Below the pieces are notes generated by a model. That model was not told the DNA's origin. It searched no databases and saw nothing but the letters and a program-made list of their open reading frames with translations. A stretch of DNA of 64,000 nucleotides from Nephrocerus scutellatus (taxonomy: Eukaryota; Arthropoda; Insecta; Diptera; Pipunculidae). The DNA lies in NCBI GenBank assembly GCA_947095585.1, contig OX352763.1:47397481-47461480 (forward strand), written 5' to 3'. Shown here one piece after another: positions 33,776-43,357 of the stretch (its first letter is position 1; the number at the start of each line of letters is the position of its first letter). The position numbers and the translations under genes are program-made.

Positions 33776-33791
33776 TGCAACATCATAATAT

Positions 33792-34473
33792 TTTTAGGAA
33801 AATTAGTAAGTAGCGCATACGAGTATAATAGAATTCGAATAATAAGCAATGTAAATACTGCATACTAAAAATAAGCAGTTTTATGTAGCATACTTTTCGG
33901 CTGTACGACTTTAGATTATTTGAAATTAGAAATGTAACCGCCTGCAAGTTTGAATCATTATGTACTGTTCAAAAATGTTATAGGACATGAGAAATGTAAC
34001 CGCCTGCAAGTTTGAATCATTATGTACTGTTCAAAAATGTTAAAGGACATGATTGAACATGTAGTTTATTTTTAGACTCATTGCATATAAGTATCGTTAG
34101 TTGTAAATAAGGGAATAAGCCTACAATATTCTGGTATTTTCTCAATATTTCTGTCCATAATATTGGAAGTTTCAATGAGTATAAAAGGTGGCGTTCACTG
34201 CAAAGAATTCATTAGTTAATTGAAACTTAACCAGTGAAGTTGTAAAAGTTCTTGCAAAGCGATTAAGCTACTACCTAAGAGAATTATTGTACAAGTACAA
34301 GTATTATAAGTGTTCTTGTGTACATTTTAGTTATTAAGTTATAAACAAGTAAAAATTGTGAAGTTGTATTATTTTTTTACTGTTTCCTAATTAAAGTTGT
34401 TATTTGTAAATTAAAAAACTTGTGTTTTATTTGCAAAATCCTTTACGAACTCGAAAGTCTAAATTTCGTAAAA
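33792..34473 (+). repeat. LTR-B 5' LTR
   Basis: Aligns along its length with the 3' LTR: GCATACGAGTATAATAG, TACTGCATACTAAAAATAAG, GCAAGTTTGAATCATTATGT, then TTTACGAACTCGAAAG and the end. Its outer end is mutated (TTTTAGGAA versus TGTTACGAA). It contains a ~60-bp internal duplication (AATGTAACCGCCTGCAAGTT at 33932 and 33991) that the 3' LTR lacks. The 3' LTR has a different insert at the same place. Confidence 0.9.
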
Positions 34474-35340
34474 ATTGAAGGGAGAATTTAATGGTGTTCA
34501 AACAACGCTAAAAGGTGAAATAAATGAAGTTCAAGCATCATTTCAAGAGGAAGTGAAATCGCTCGAAACGAATATGGCAGGAAAGGTGAGTGGTCTGGAA
34601 GGCAAAATAAAGGAGATTGGGACCCGGTGACGGTAAGACGGCAAGCCCCAAGGTGACGGTGAGCATTGCCAAACTGGGAAAGGACAGCAACAACTTGATT
34701 GTAAGTGCTGTTTTAGAAGGAAAACCATGCATGTTTACCTTACATACAGAAGCTTTCAGATCAGTTGTAAGTCCCAAGGTGGTGTCCGAAGGCCAAGTGG
34801 AAAAATTATTTCGTTATAATTTGAGGACTGCGACCGGTGAAGTTGCAGCAATTAAATGAGAGTACCCCTGTTGTGTTGTAGGAATACGGTTTTTTTCATC
34901 GGTTTATTGTTGCCAGCATTACAGATGAATGCATATTGGGCTTGGATTTCATGACAGAGCACGAAATGGCCCTTGATCTAAAAAACCACTTGTTAAAATT
35001 GCGTAATGTGAAGTACCCCTGCAAATAAGCGACAACCAGATTATCGGGCTAAGAATCATCACTGAAGAAAAAGCAGAGATACCATCGATGTGCGAGAAAA
35101 TCATTTATGGCAAGTTAAAAGGTGATCTTGGGGATAGTAGAGTAGGAATAGTGGAGCCAACCAATCTCAACAAGAACGGATTGATATGCGGAAGAACTCT
35201 AGTAAAACTCCAGCCTAAGATACCAGTAAGAATAATGAACGTTAGCACATCACCGAAAGTAATAAGAGTAGGAACAGTCATTGGAAAGACTCAGTAAGTA
35301 AGCTGTACTGCAAACTGTCAGCTAGTAAAAGTAAAGAATA
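34474..35340 (+). pseudogene. LTR-B gag remnant and protease
   Basis: Directly after the LTR, with no primer site visible, a coiled-coil gag piece reads NEVQASFQEEVKSLETN, KVSGLEGKIKEIG (34489-34628). After a frame change comes the protease region (34617-34859). The expected Asp-Thr-Gly is replaced: FTLHTEAFRSVVSPKVV. A following frame keeps DECILGLDFMTEHEMALDL and then SPKVIRVGTVIGKTQ (35088-35297), the protease-RT linker. The protease cannot be active. Confidence 0.8.
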
Positions 35341-35748
35341 CGCCACTGGATCTGGAAAGGAAGCAGATAATTCGTGTATATTTTGTATCGCAAACTGAAC
35401 GATGTCACCAAGAAGGATAGTTATCCATTACCACGTATAGATGACACATCGGATACTAGCGGTTCTATCGCAGAATTAAGAAGGAAAGGAGCGTGTATTA
35501 GTGTACTACATCCGTTCCACAAGTACCTATACGGTCAGGAATTTGTTCTTCGAACTGACCATGCAGCACTCAAGTGGCTTATGCAGTTTAGGGAACCAGA
35601 TGGTCAAGTGGCCAGATGGATCGAACGACTTCAGGCATACACATTCAGATTATCGAAAAGGAGCACAAGGCAAGAAAATAAGAAGTGCTCTAAAGAAGTT
35701 GCACAAATAAGACTACAAGTGGAAATCGCTGGACAAAAGAGCAGCTAA
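35341..35748 (+). pseudogene. LTR-B reverse transcriptase scrap fused to RNase H piece
   Basis: The frame from 35374 begins with the RT entry RKLNDVTKKDSYPLPRIDDT and, after ~30 codons, continues as late RNase H: YGQEFVLRTDHAALKWLMQF, WIERLQAYTF. The whole catalytic palm with its YxDD box and the early RNase H are deleted, probably about 1 kb judged from typical gypsy pol. Confidence 0.85.
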
Positions 35749-37012
35749 GGGAGGAACAAGTGCGCGATAATTCGATGGCTCCAATATTTCAATGGATGGA
35801 GCGAGACCGAACTGGTACGAGATTGCAATAGTAAGTCCTACAGTAAAAAGTTACTGGGCTCAATGGCAGTCATTGAGATTTGAAGATGGACTACTGGTAA
35901 GGCAATGGGAACCGGCTGATGGTCAAAGCACAAAATCACAGATTGTGCTACCAACAAACTGGATCAAAGAAGTTCTGCAAGAATTACATAGTGGGACATC
36001 AGGACCACATTTGGGCGTTAATAAGATGCTAGATAAAGTAAGGAATCGCTTCTATTGGGTCAATTGCCGCAGATATGTGGAAGAGTGGTGCCGAACGTAT
36101 GATACATGTACCGCAAGCAAAGGACCACAGCCAAAAACCGGAGGAAAAATGCAACAGTATAATGTTGGAGCACCATTTGTGCGGGTGGCAATGGACGTAG
36201 CTGGTCCATTCCCAGAAACAATAGATTGAAATCGCTATATACTCGTGTGCATTGATTACTTCAGTAAATGGGCAGAAGCATATCCCATTGCAAACCAGGA
36301 AGCTGGCAAGGTGGCTAGGGCATTCGTGGACAATTGGATATGCAGATTTGGTGTACCACTGGAACTACATTCCGATCACTAGTCTTCCAACAGCTGTGCC
36401 AAGTACTCAACATCAAGAAAACGAGGACTACTCCGTTACATCCACAGTCAGACGGAATGGTCGAAAGGTTCAACAGGAGACTGGAAAAGCATCTGCGAAA
36501 AGAAGTTAATGCCAACCTAGATGAATGGTATCGTTGTATACCGTTGTTTATGATGGGTTTTCGTAGCGCTGTCCACAACACGACTAAAAACTTACTAGCA
36601 ATGGTTGTATTTGGCAAAGAACTTCGTCTACCAGCCGACATAAAGTTTGGATCACCAAAAGTAGAGCCAACAACAAAGGAGAACTACGTAAGTGATCTAA
36701 GACAGAGGATGATCGCTGTTCCTGCTGCACTAAGGAGCATCATAGTGGATGAACCGCGATATGACCTGTGTGCAAACTGTGGTGGATTTCAGAAAGGAGA
36801 TTTGGTCTGGTTTTACAACCCCACGAGAAGAAAAGGTAAGTTTCCAAAACTACAGCAAAGCTGGGAAGGACCTTATAAGATCATTAAGAGGATTAATGAT
36901 GTCGTGGATTCAACAAAGCCCCAGATGTAAAATGAAAGTTGTTCAATTTGACCGATTGACAAGGTACAACATCAGAAGGAGTGCTGAATATGTTCGGGAC
37001 GAACAGAATTAA
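35749..37012 (+). pseudogene. LTR-B integrase
   Basis: Integrase segments are in order. The zinc-binding HHCC module is LHSGTSGPHLGVNKM to CRTYDTCTASKGP (35980-36125). The first catalytic Asp is in VAMDVAGPFPE, followed by a TGA stop at 36227. Then come FSKWAEAYPIANQEAGKVAR and the second Asp in LELHSDH with a stop. After a frame change, HPQSDGMVERFNRRLEKHL (36444-36500) holds the catalytic Glu. A GPY/F-type C-terminal module (QSWEGPYKIIKRIND) closes it. The last residues in another frame end YVRDEQN at 37012. It would insert element DNA but is broken at least three times. Confidence 0.85.
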
Positions 37013-37023
37013 GGTGGGGGTAA
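37013..37023 (+). promoter_or_regulatory. LTR-B polypurine tract
   Basis: AAGGTGGGGG followed by TAA lies directly before the 3' LTR start TGTTACG at 37024. This is the expected primer for plus-strand DNA synthesis. Confidence 0.75.
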
Positions 37024-38129
37024 TGTTACGAAAAGTAATTAGTAGCGTATACGAGTATAATAGCATTCGAATCCTAAAATAAATTGCAATGTAAATACTG
37101 CATACTAAAAATAAGCACTTTTATGTAGCATACTTTTAGGCTGTGAGACTTTAGATTATTTGAAATTTGAAATGTAACCGGCTGCAAGTTTGAATCATTA
37201 TGTACTGTTCAAAAATGTAGTCAAACCGGTTTGTGCGATTTGCCCGGTTTTTGTAAAAGAACATGATTGAACATGTCGTTTATTTTTAGAAGATGACTCA
37301 TTGCATATAAGTATTGTTAGTTGTAAATAAGTGACTAAGGCTACAATTTTCTAATATTTTCTCGATATTTCTGTCTATAATATTGGAAGTTTCTGGAAGC
37401 TTTTAAATGGGTATAAAAGATGGCGTTCACTGCAGAGTATTCATTAGTTAATTGGAATTTAACCAATAAAGTTCTAAAAGTTCTTGCAAAGTGATAAAGC
37501 TACTACCTAAGAGAATTATTGTAAAGTTCAAGTATTATAAGCGTTCTTGTGTACATTTAAAGTTATCACCAGTATAAATTGTGAACTGGTATTATTTTTT
37601 TACTGTTTCTTAACCCGATTCATCCTGGGGTTGCCATATGGCAACAAACAACATGCATGCGAGTTCGCCTCCCTGATTCGGAACCGAATACATATAGGTG
37701 TACATTTCCAATTTTTTTATTTTTGTAATACATCTAGTAATCCTATTTAACAGATAATTTTACAAATTTCATTTGACTTTCATAGAGGGAATATTGTTAA
37801 ATTAGTAGGAATTTTTTTTTTTAAAAAACCTCATAATGGCGTATTGAAGAAAGTAAGTATAACAATATAATTATTTATGTACGTTAATTCAAAGTAGTGT
37901 GTTGTAATTGGCTTAGTAAATTGATTGTATAAAATAATGAAATACGTGATTTTGTGGAAAAGTTAATTTTTATTGTGTTTTTTTAATAATTTTCCGCGGC
38001 GTGTCCATATGGCTACACCAGGAACGATAGGTTACAGGATTTATAAATCTGTTTTATTGTGTAAAATATTATATTTTTTTGTAGAATTTACAGTTCTTAA
38101 TACTTAATACGTTCTCTTAAAAAAATTAC

Positions 38130-38660
38130 GCTTCAAGAAGCTCTAGATTACTTGGGTGAGCTTAGCTCCGACGATGAAAATGATCTCTCATGCAACCTTC
38201 AACGTTGTTCAACGAACATATACCCTGAATGCTTTCTCGAGCTGCTCGGCATATCTTTTGTGGAAGGAGTCTTCGAGTGCCTGACAGCTCCCTACAACAT
38301 CGACCGGTTTTCGCGCCGATGTGACCAGCAGCCCCAGGTGTACAAGTTGGCGAAGACCTAGGTCAACACCCTCTCGACCCCTGAGGTTTTGCCATAGAGT
38401 TTCGAAGGTTCGATAAGGTCCCTCTCTGGATGACCGGTGGAATTAATCCCCGAGCAACCTGGCAGACCATCGTATCAACACCCGGAACTCCAAACTAGAA
38501 AAATTATTAAAAAATTAAAAATACCATTGCATCGACAGTTTTTCGCGTCGATGCAACTGGCAGCCACCGGTGTACGAGTCGGTAGAGACGCCCAAGAGAG
38601 TCCCACTTCCCCTTCCCCGAAGGCTTTGCCCTTTGATATTCCAAACATGAACGGAAGAGA
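38130..38660 (+). pseudogene. piggyBac transposase, N-terminal remnant
   Basis: A frame reading TLQEALDYLGELSSDDENDL from about 38131 looks like the acidic N-terminus of piggyBac transposases. The next ~300 bases show no DDD catalytic motifs. The catalytic core appears deleted or scrambled before the C-terminal region. Much of 38380-38660 has a repeated phrase (CACCGGTGTACGAG / CCCAGGTGTACAAG), suggesting internal duplication. Confidence 0.5.
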
Positions 38661-38664
38661 ATAG

Positions 38665-39190
38665 GTGTCACTCGACCTTGTGTTGTGTCCGAATATAACC
38701 AATATACCCACCTATGTGTGGGGTCGATCGATTTCACCAAAACGTTGCAGCTTACCGTATCGCTTATCGCGGCAAAAAGTGGTGGAACTGCATCTTTACA
38801 TGGATTATCGATGCTTGCGTGCAAAATGCATGGCAACTTCATCGGAGTATCACTCTGGATATGCTACAAATGCAATTCAAACGCGAATTTGCAATTTATT
38901 ATTGCAAGCATTTTGGAGATCCGCCAAAGTCGCATAGTAGCGTTTCACATCTAAAGCGCCGATCGGAGTCTACCACATTAGCTACTAATCTTCGCTATAA
39001 CCAGACAAATCACCTTGTTATACCTCTAGATAAGAAGAGACGATGTGCGGGCGACTTATGTAATTCAATTGTTCGAATTGCTTGCGCTAAGTGCGACAGA
39101 GGTCTTTGCTTGCGTTGTTTTAAGCCTTACCACACTAATGAAAAAATTGGTAATTACCTTTCAATACTATCTGAACAAAATAAAACCTGA
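38665..39190 (+). pseudogene. piggyBac transposase, C-terminal part
   Basis: The 158-codon frame from 38714 contains GVDRFHQNVAAYRIAYRGKK, WWNCIFTWIIDACVQNAWQL and the cysteine-rich end RCAGDLCNSIVRIACAKCDR, LCLRCFKPYHT. This matches the end of the catalytic domain and the C-terminal cross-brace zinc finger that binds the transposon ends. A frame change just before GVDRF separates it from EYNQY upstream. Transposition function is lost unless supplied in trans. Confidence 0.85.
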
Positions 39191-39468
39191 ATTACTACAT
39201 AATATTGCTGTTAGATAGATTGCGTTGCCAAGTGGCAACAGGACCCCCTGAGGACACTGTGACCTTTGAAAAAAATCGGATGATGTCATTTTTATCCTTT
39301 TGATCTAGAAGTTGAGCATCTAAAATATTTGCGAAAAATTCAAAAAATTAACGTTAAGGATGATTCGGGTTAATTAAAGTTGTTATTTGTAAATTATTAA
39401 ACTTGTGTTGTGTTTTATTTGCAAAATGGAGTTCGTAAAGCTCGAAAGCCTTAATTTCGTAACAATAT

Positions 39469-39659
39469 GTAAAATATGAGTTTCATAATATGTAATATAT
39501 GATCATTTTATATTAACTTAAAAAAGCTGCAGAAAATGTTCAAAAAAGAACATCATCACTGCAACCACTAAATGGTTATCTCAAACATAAACAACAATTG
39601 AATACTCTGTTACAATCATATTATTTTTGTAGCAATTAATAGTTGTAACAACCATATTA
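39469..39659. other. Host flank of the nested block
   Basis: AT-rich sequence to the right of the LTR-B target site. By the logic of the target duplications it was once directly continuous with position ~26853 on the left. Confidence 0.5.
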
Positions 39660-40020
39660 ACACACAGACTTTGCCGTGATCTGATCCCCAGGGGGCCGAT
39701 CACTCCAAATTTCTACAAAAAGTGTTTTCCATCGAAAACACACATGTCAACAAAATTTAAAGAAAATCGGGTAAATTTTTTAAAATATTTGTATGGGAGC
39801 CCCCTGAACCCGAGGTCCGAGGGGCCTCAAATTTTAACAGAAAGTATTGTCACCGGAAATATGCATGTGTGCAAATAAAATCGGGCTTTGTGAAGTGGGT
39901 TAAAAATTGATCAGAAAATCTGACCAGCCAGCCAGATTTTATTCAAAGTGCACTATATGTATTCCCGATTAGAGAATTTACACGAAAAATTTTAATTTTT
40001 ATGGGTTGTTTTATTTTTAC
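39660..40020 (+). repeat. Family A element, chimeric copy
   Basis: Begins at GACTTTGCCGTGATCTGAT, runs through two modules (CCATCGAAAACACACATG; TTGTCACCGGAAATATGC) and GACCAGCCAGCCAG. Instead of the right end it joins an inverted left end (CGATTAGAGAATTTACACG, TTTTTATGGGTTGTT). Two copies in opposite orientation have evidently recombined. Confidence 0.75.
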
Positions 40021-41362
40021 GTGTATTCCACTAGAGAAAATATGCATGTGTAACTGTCACTATTCGTATCAGCGATCCCTAAAACTATGGGATCTACACT
40101 TACATCGGTTGTTTTAGATTATTTTTACATTTAATCCTCTCCCTACCACCACTCATAGAGATGATACTGGTGTATTTTAAGTAATATGTGTACCAACTAA
40201 TAAGTTCAGTTAAAACTGAGCAAGGTATTCCACAGTTATTCTAGAACAAAAATACATACATCTATTAATATAGTCATATAGATATTATTCAAAAAATACT
40301 TTGGTCTGCATTATCAGCAAGACCGCAAGACCAAGACTAATGGCACGAATGCAAGACCAAGAACAAGACTCATCCTGTAAGACCAAGACCGAAATGAAAT
40401 GGTATCGGTCTTGCGTTTGCTCATCAGTAATTACTGAGCGCTCGGAAAGCGATGGCGTAATTTTGAGATTTTTTGTATTAATTTTTTTATTAGTTTTCGG
40501 ATAAAAAATATAAAAAACTGTTTCTTTGCTAAGAACTCCTAATGAAGTCTTTAGACTGAATCGCAACTATCCAAATGACAAGCTGCTTCTTCGCTTTACT
40601 ATAAAATAAAAACAACCCATAAAATTGTATGGGTGCACTATTACACGCGCCACTTGCATTCCACATGCATTAAAAAACTGAGCCCCACACAAAATTTCAG
40701 CTCTCTTTTTTTACGATTTTCTAAATCTACTGGACTATTGATATCACTATCAAAAACTATTATGTTCTTTATAAATCTAATACAACCGTAGAAGCAACAA
40801 GTTACATGTGCTGAAAATCGATGAGTTCTAAAGCAATAAAAAAATATTGTATTTAACAACTGTGCATTTCGCCAGCCAAAATGTAACTTAAAGCAATGCT
40901 CATTTCTTTAGATTTTAAGAGAATCAGACTTAGAAATGATGCTTTAGTTTTGACATTAACGCTAGAACGATACACGCTCAAAATTACTAATAATTTATTA
41001 TTGGATATAAGGTGCTACCCCCAACAGCCCCCCGCCACAAGTTAAATTTCCTCAAAAAATAGCTGAAAATAGTAGATTTGGTAATGGCGGTAAGATATAA
41101 AGGGTTAATTAGTAGAAAATTTAAACAAAATCGTTTTTGGTTTTAATTCGAACAAGAAATTAAAAATAAATATGTTAGCTAATAAAAATACATTTTTAAT
41201 TTAAAACGTTTAAAACGAGTATTGTGTGTAGTAGTTTTCTTTGATCTGAAACCAATTGCAAGCTCGCGTTGAATTAATAATTTTTTATTGATGAGTTGAC
41301 TTTTTTTGTGATTTGTCAGTGTTCATCCAGTTTTGAGCTATGTTTAAAGTTTCAAAGTTTAT
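40021..41362. other. Unassigned AT-rich DNA
   Basis: No gene recognised in 1.3 kb. There is a short internal repetition of CAAGACCAAGAC-type phrases at 40316-40392. A reversed AACAACCCATAAAATTGTATGG at 40610-40631 may be a family A terminus scrap. Confidence 0.45.
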
Positions 41363-42070
41363 CTAAATGCTGGATTTCTTTATATGAATAGGGTCTGATC
41401 ATTTATTTGGATTGCCTTAGCCCCGGGGTATTTACCCAATGAGCCAGGCGAAGTTTGCCCTCCCAACAGTTTATCACCTTTGTGGCGGCACACCAATTGA
41501 CGCTACAAAATGGTTCAGGTCCTATGAATGCAGTTTCCGAACCAGCCCTAGCTAGTTCATCTGCGGCTTCGTTGCCTGCGATACCTCGATGACCTGGTAC
41601 CCAACCGAGCTTGACCCTGTTGTGTCTGGCCAGAGATTGCAATGCATCGTAGCAGCTTTTGACTGTTAATGAGTCCATTGACTTGGACGACAGAGCTTTG
41701 AGTGCTGCCTGGCTATCTGAATAGATATATATTCTTGCGCCTTTAACGCCTTTACTAAGGTTTAACCTGGCGCAGATCTCTATGGCATGGAGTTCAGCTT
41801 GGAAGACCGTTGGACTGTCTCCCATTGGTATCGAGCCTTTGTATTTGGTCCGTAGACACCAGCACCAACTCCAGATTCCATCTTTGATCCATCAGTGAAC
41901 CAAACCAGACCATTAGCGTCTAGTGTCGGAGCACCATTAGACCAGTTTTCGCGATCTGAGATCTCTACCTCAAATAACCTTCCGAAACAGTACTCCCTGA
42001 CCATAACGTCCGGTATTGTGCAGAACATGTCTCTTTCGGGAATTGAGTTGGGAATTCTCAGGTGTCCCAC
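41363..42070 (-). pseudogene. LOA-2 RNase H domain
   Basis: Catalytic segments occur in order: WFTDGSKMESGVGAGVYGP (Asp), then after a frame change near 41825, QAELHAIEICARL (Glu), YIYSDSQAALKAL (Asp) and GHRGIAGNEAADELARAGSE (final Asp/His region). The domain removes RNA from the RNA-DNA hybrid. An RNase H after RT separates this element from jockey, CR1 and RTE types. The frame ends at 41403 near the truncation. Confidence 0.85.
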
Positions 42071-43357
42071 AAGGTCGCCTTGTTTATGCTTATATTCTAG
42101 TTACAGCTTTATAGCGCATCTAGCGGCCGTCTTCCTAATGAAGATTTGAAGGGGCGAAAAACCTACGATAGCTTCTAATGCTGTCGTAGGGCAGGTACGC
42201 ATAGCACCTGTAATACCTAGACAGGCAATTCTTTGGAGCTTCTGAAGCTCGTTTGCCGTTGTCCGCTCGAGTACCTTGGGCCACCATACTATGGCCGCAT
42301 GCGTGATTATGGGTCTCACCATCATCGTGTAAATCCAGTGTATCATCTTTTGATTGAGGCCCCAAGTACTGCCGTAAAGTCTTCTGCAGGCCCATAGGGC
42401 CCTTGTAGCGCGTTTAGTAGCAGACTTGATATGAGCATTCCAGTTAAGTTTTTTATCAAGGATAGCACCGAGGTATTTGACCTCGCTGGAATACATTAGA
42501 GTGGTGCCTTTAATGGTGATTGGATTTAAGTCAATCAGCCTTCTTTTAGTGAAAGGCACTAGAGCCGTTTTGCAAGGATTGATGGATAACCCTTCCCTGC
42601 TACACCAGTCTAAAACTTTTAAAAGCGTACATTGCATGACAACAGAAATAGTCGTGCAGTCTTTGCCCCTAATAATAATCGCTAGGTCATCAGCATAGCC
42701 AATGGCGATGTAGCCTGATCTGTGTAGATTGGCCAAGAGATCGTCTATGACCAGTGACCACAGAAGGGGTGAGAGGACTCCTCCTTGGGGGCACCCCTTT
42801 ACTGCGGTCACAGACACTGACACTCCTCCTGAGAAAGAAGTAATATCTCGACTCTCGAGCATAGCACTAATCCATAGATTGGTTGAGGTTTCGATACCCT
42901 TGTTACTAATAGCTCTCTCTATAGAGTCATAGCCAGTGTTATCGAAGGCGCCTTCAATGTCTAGGAATGCACACAAAGCAACCTCCTTGGATCGAAACGT
43001 TCCTTCTATCTTTTTAACCAGATAGTGGAGGGCACCTTCTGTGCTTTTGCCTTTTCTGTATGCAAACTGGCTTGAGTGCAAAGGAGCAGACACCTCTAGT
43101 CTGCTTCTAATATGAACATCAATGAGTCTATCCATGATTTTCAGGAGAAAAGATGTTAGACTGATTGGTCTGTACGATTTAGGTAGCTCACTAGGCCTAT
43201 TGCCAGGTTTGGGGATAAAAATCACATTTACCTGTCTCCAGACAAAAGGGATGTATCCCCAATTGTAGCTAGCTCTAAATAATAAAATTAATCTTGGAAG
43301 GATTGCATCGATCGCCTTCTGGTGGTACACAGTTGTACGAGCCGGGGAAATGAACAT
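42071..43357 (-). pseudogene. LOA-2 reverse transcriptase
   Basis: The 418-codon frame contains RQVNVIFIPKPGNRPSELPK, FLDIEGAFDNTGYDSIERAI, GCPQGGVLSPLLWSLVIDDL and catalytic GYADDLAIIIRG. GLSINPCKTALVPFTKRR, VKYLGAILDKKLNWNAHIK and ITGAMRTCPTTALEAIVGFS then follow, so palm and thumb are complete. Only the N-terminal finger is cut by a deletion. It primes on nicked DNA and copies the element RNA. Confidence 0.9.

Larger units (their letters stand above)
26843..33786 (-). mobile_element. LOA-1: Loa-like non-LTR element with 11-bp target duplication
   Basis: The 11-mer TGCAACATCAT stands at 26843-26853, against the poly-T that represents the element's poly(A) tail (minus strand). It stands again at 33776-33786, exactly where similarity to LOA-2 stops. 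This is the target duplication of one insertion, 5'-truncated within ORF1. Inside it, LTR-A occupies 27243 to ~31022. About 980 bp of LOA-1 (equivalent to ~41.61-42.59 kb of LOA-2) is missing there. Loa-clade assignment rests on EN-RT-RNase H order and motif resemblance; it is a judgement by eye. Confidence 0.85.
37610..39373 (+). mobile_element. piggyBac-like DNA transposon (1756 bp) with TTAA target sites
   Basis: TTAA at 37610-37613 and 39370-39373 flanks an element starting CCCGATTCATCCT and ending AGGATGATTCGGG. These are inverted repeats of 13 bp with one mismatch. TTAA duplication and CCC...GGG ends are hallmarks of piggyBac. Just inside each end is a palindrome: GTTGCCATATGGCAAC on the left and GTTGCCAAGTGGCAAC on the right. 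The 5' LTR of LTR-B gives the empty site. The element carries a decayed transposase and is probably immobile. Confidence 0.95.
37024..39464 (+). repeat. LTR-B 3' LTR, interrupted by a piggyBac
   Basis: Starts TGTTACG and ends CGTAACA (39464), perfect inverted ends. Similarity to the 5' LTR stops at 37613 and resumes at 39370. Between them lies a TTAA-flanked insertion. Removing the insertion and one TTAA leaves ~681 bp, matching the 5' LTR in length. A segment around 37225-37258 (ACCGGTTTGTGCGATTTGCC) is absent from the 5' LTR. Confidence 0.9.
33788..39468 (+). mobile_element. LTR-B: Ty3/gypsy element with both LTRs and ATAT target duplication
   Basis: ATAT at 33788-33791 and 39465-39468 flanks two LTRs of about 682 bp. 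The 3' one is split by a piggyBac. The interior (34474-37023) is only ~2.5 kb. It keeps a gag coiled-coil remnant, a protease with a lost active site, a scrap of RT, an RNase H piece and most of the integrase. Large deletions removed the primer site, most of gag and the RT palm. It lies two bases from the LOA-1 target duplication. Confidence 0.9.

Noticed and set aside
26843..33786. Treating the two LOA-1 pieces as separate insertions
   Set aside because: The shared 11-bp target duplication at the outer edges and the poly(A) on one side only show that they are one element.
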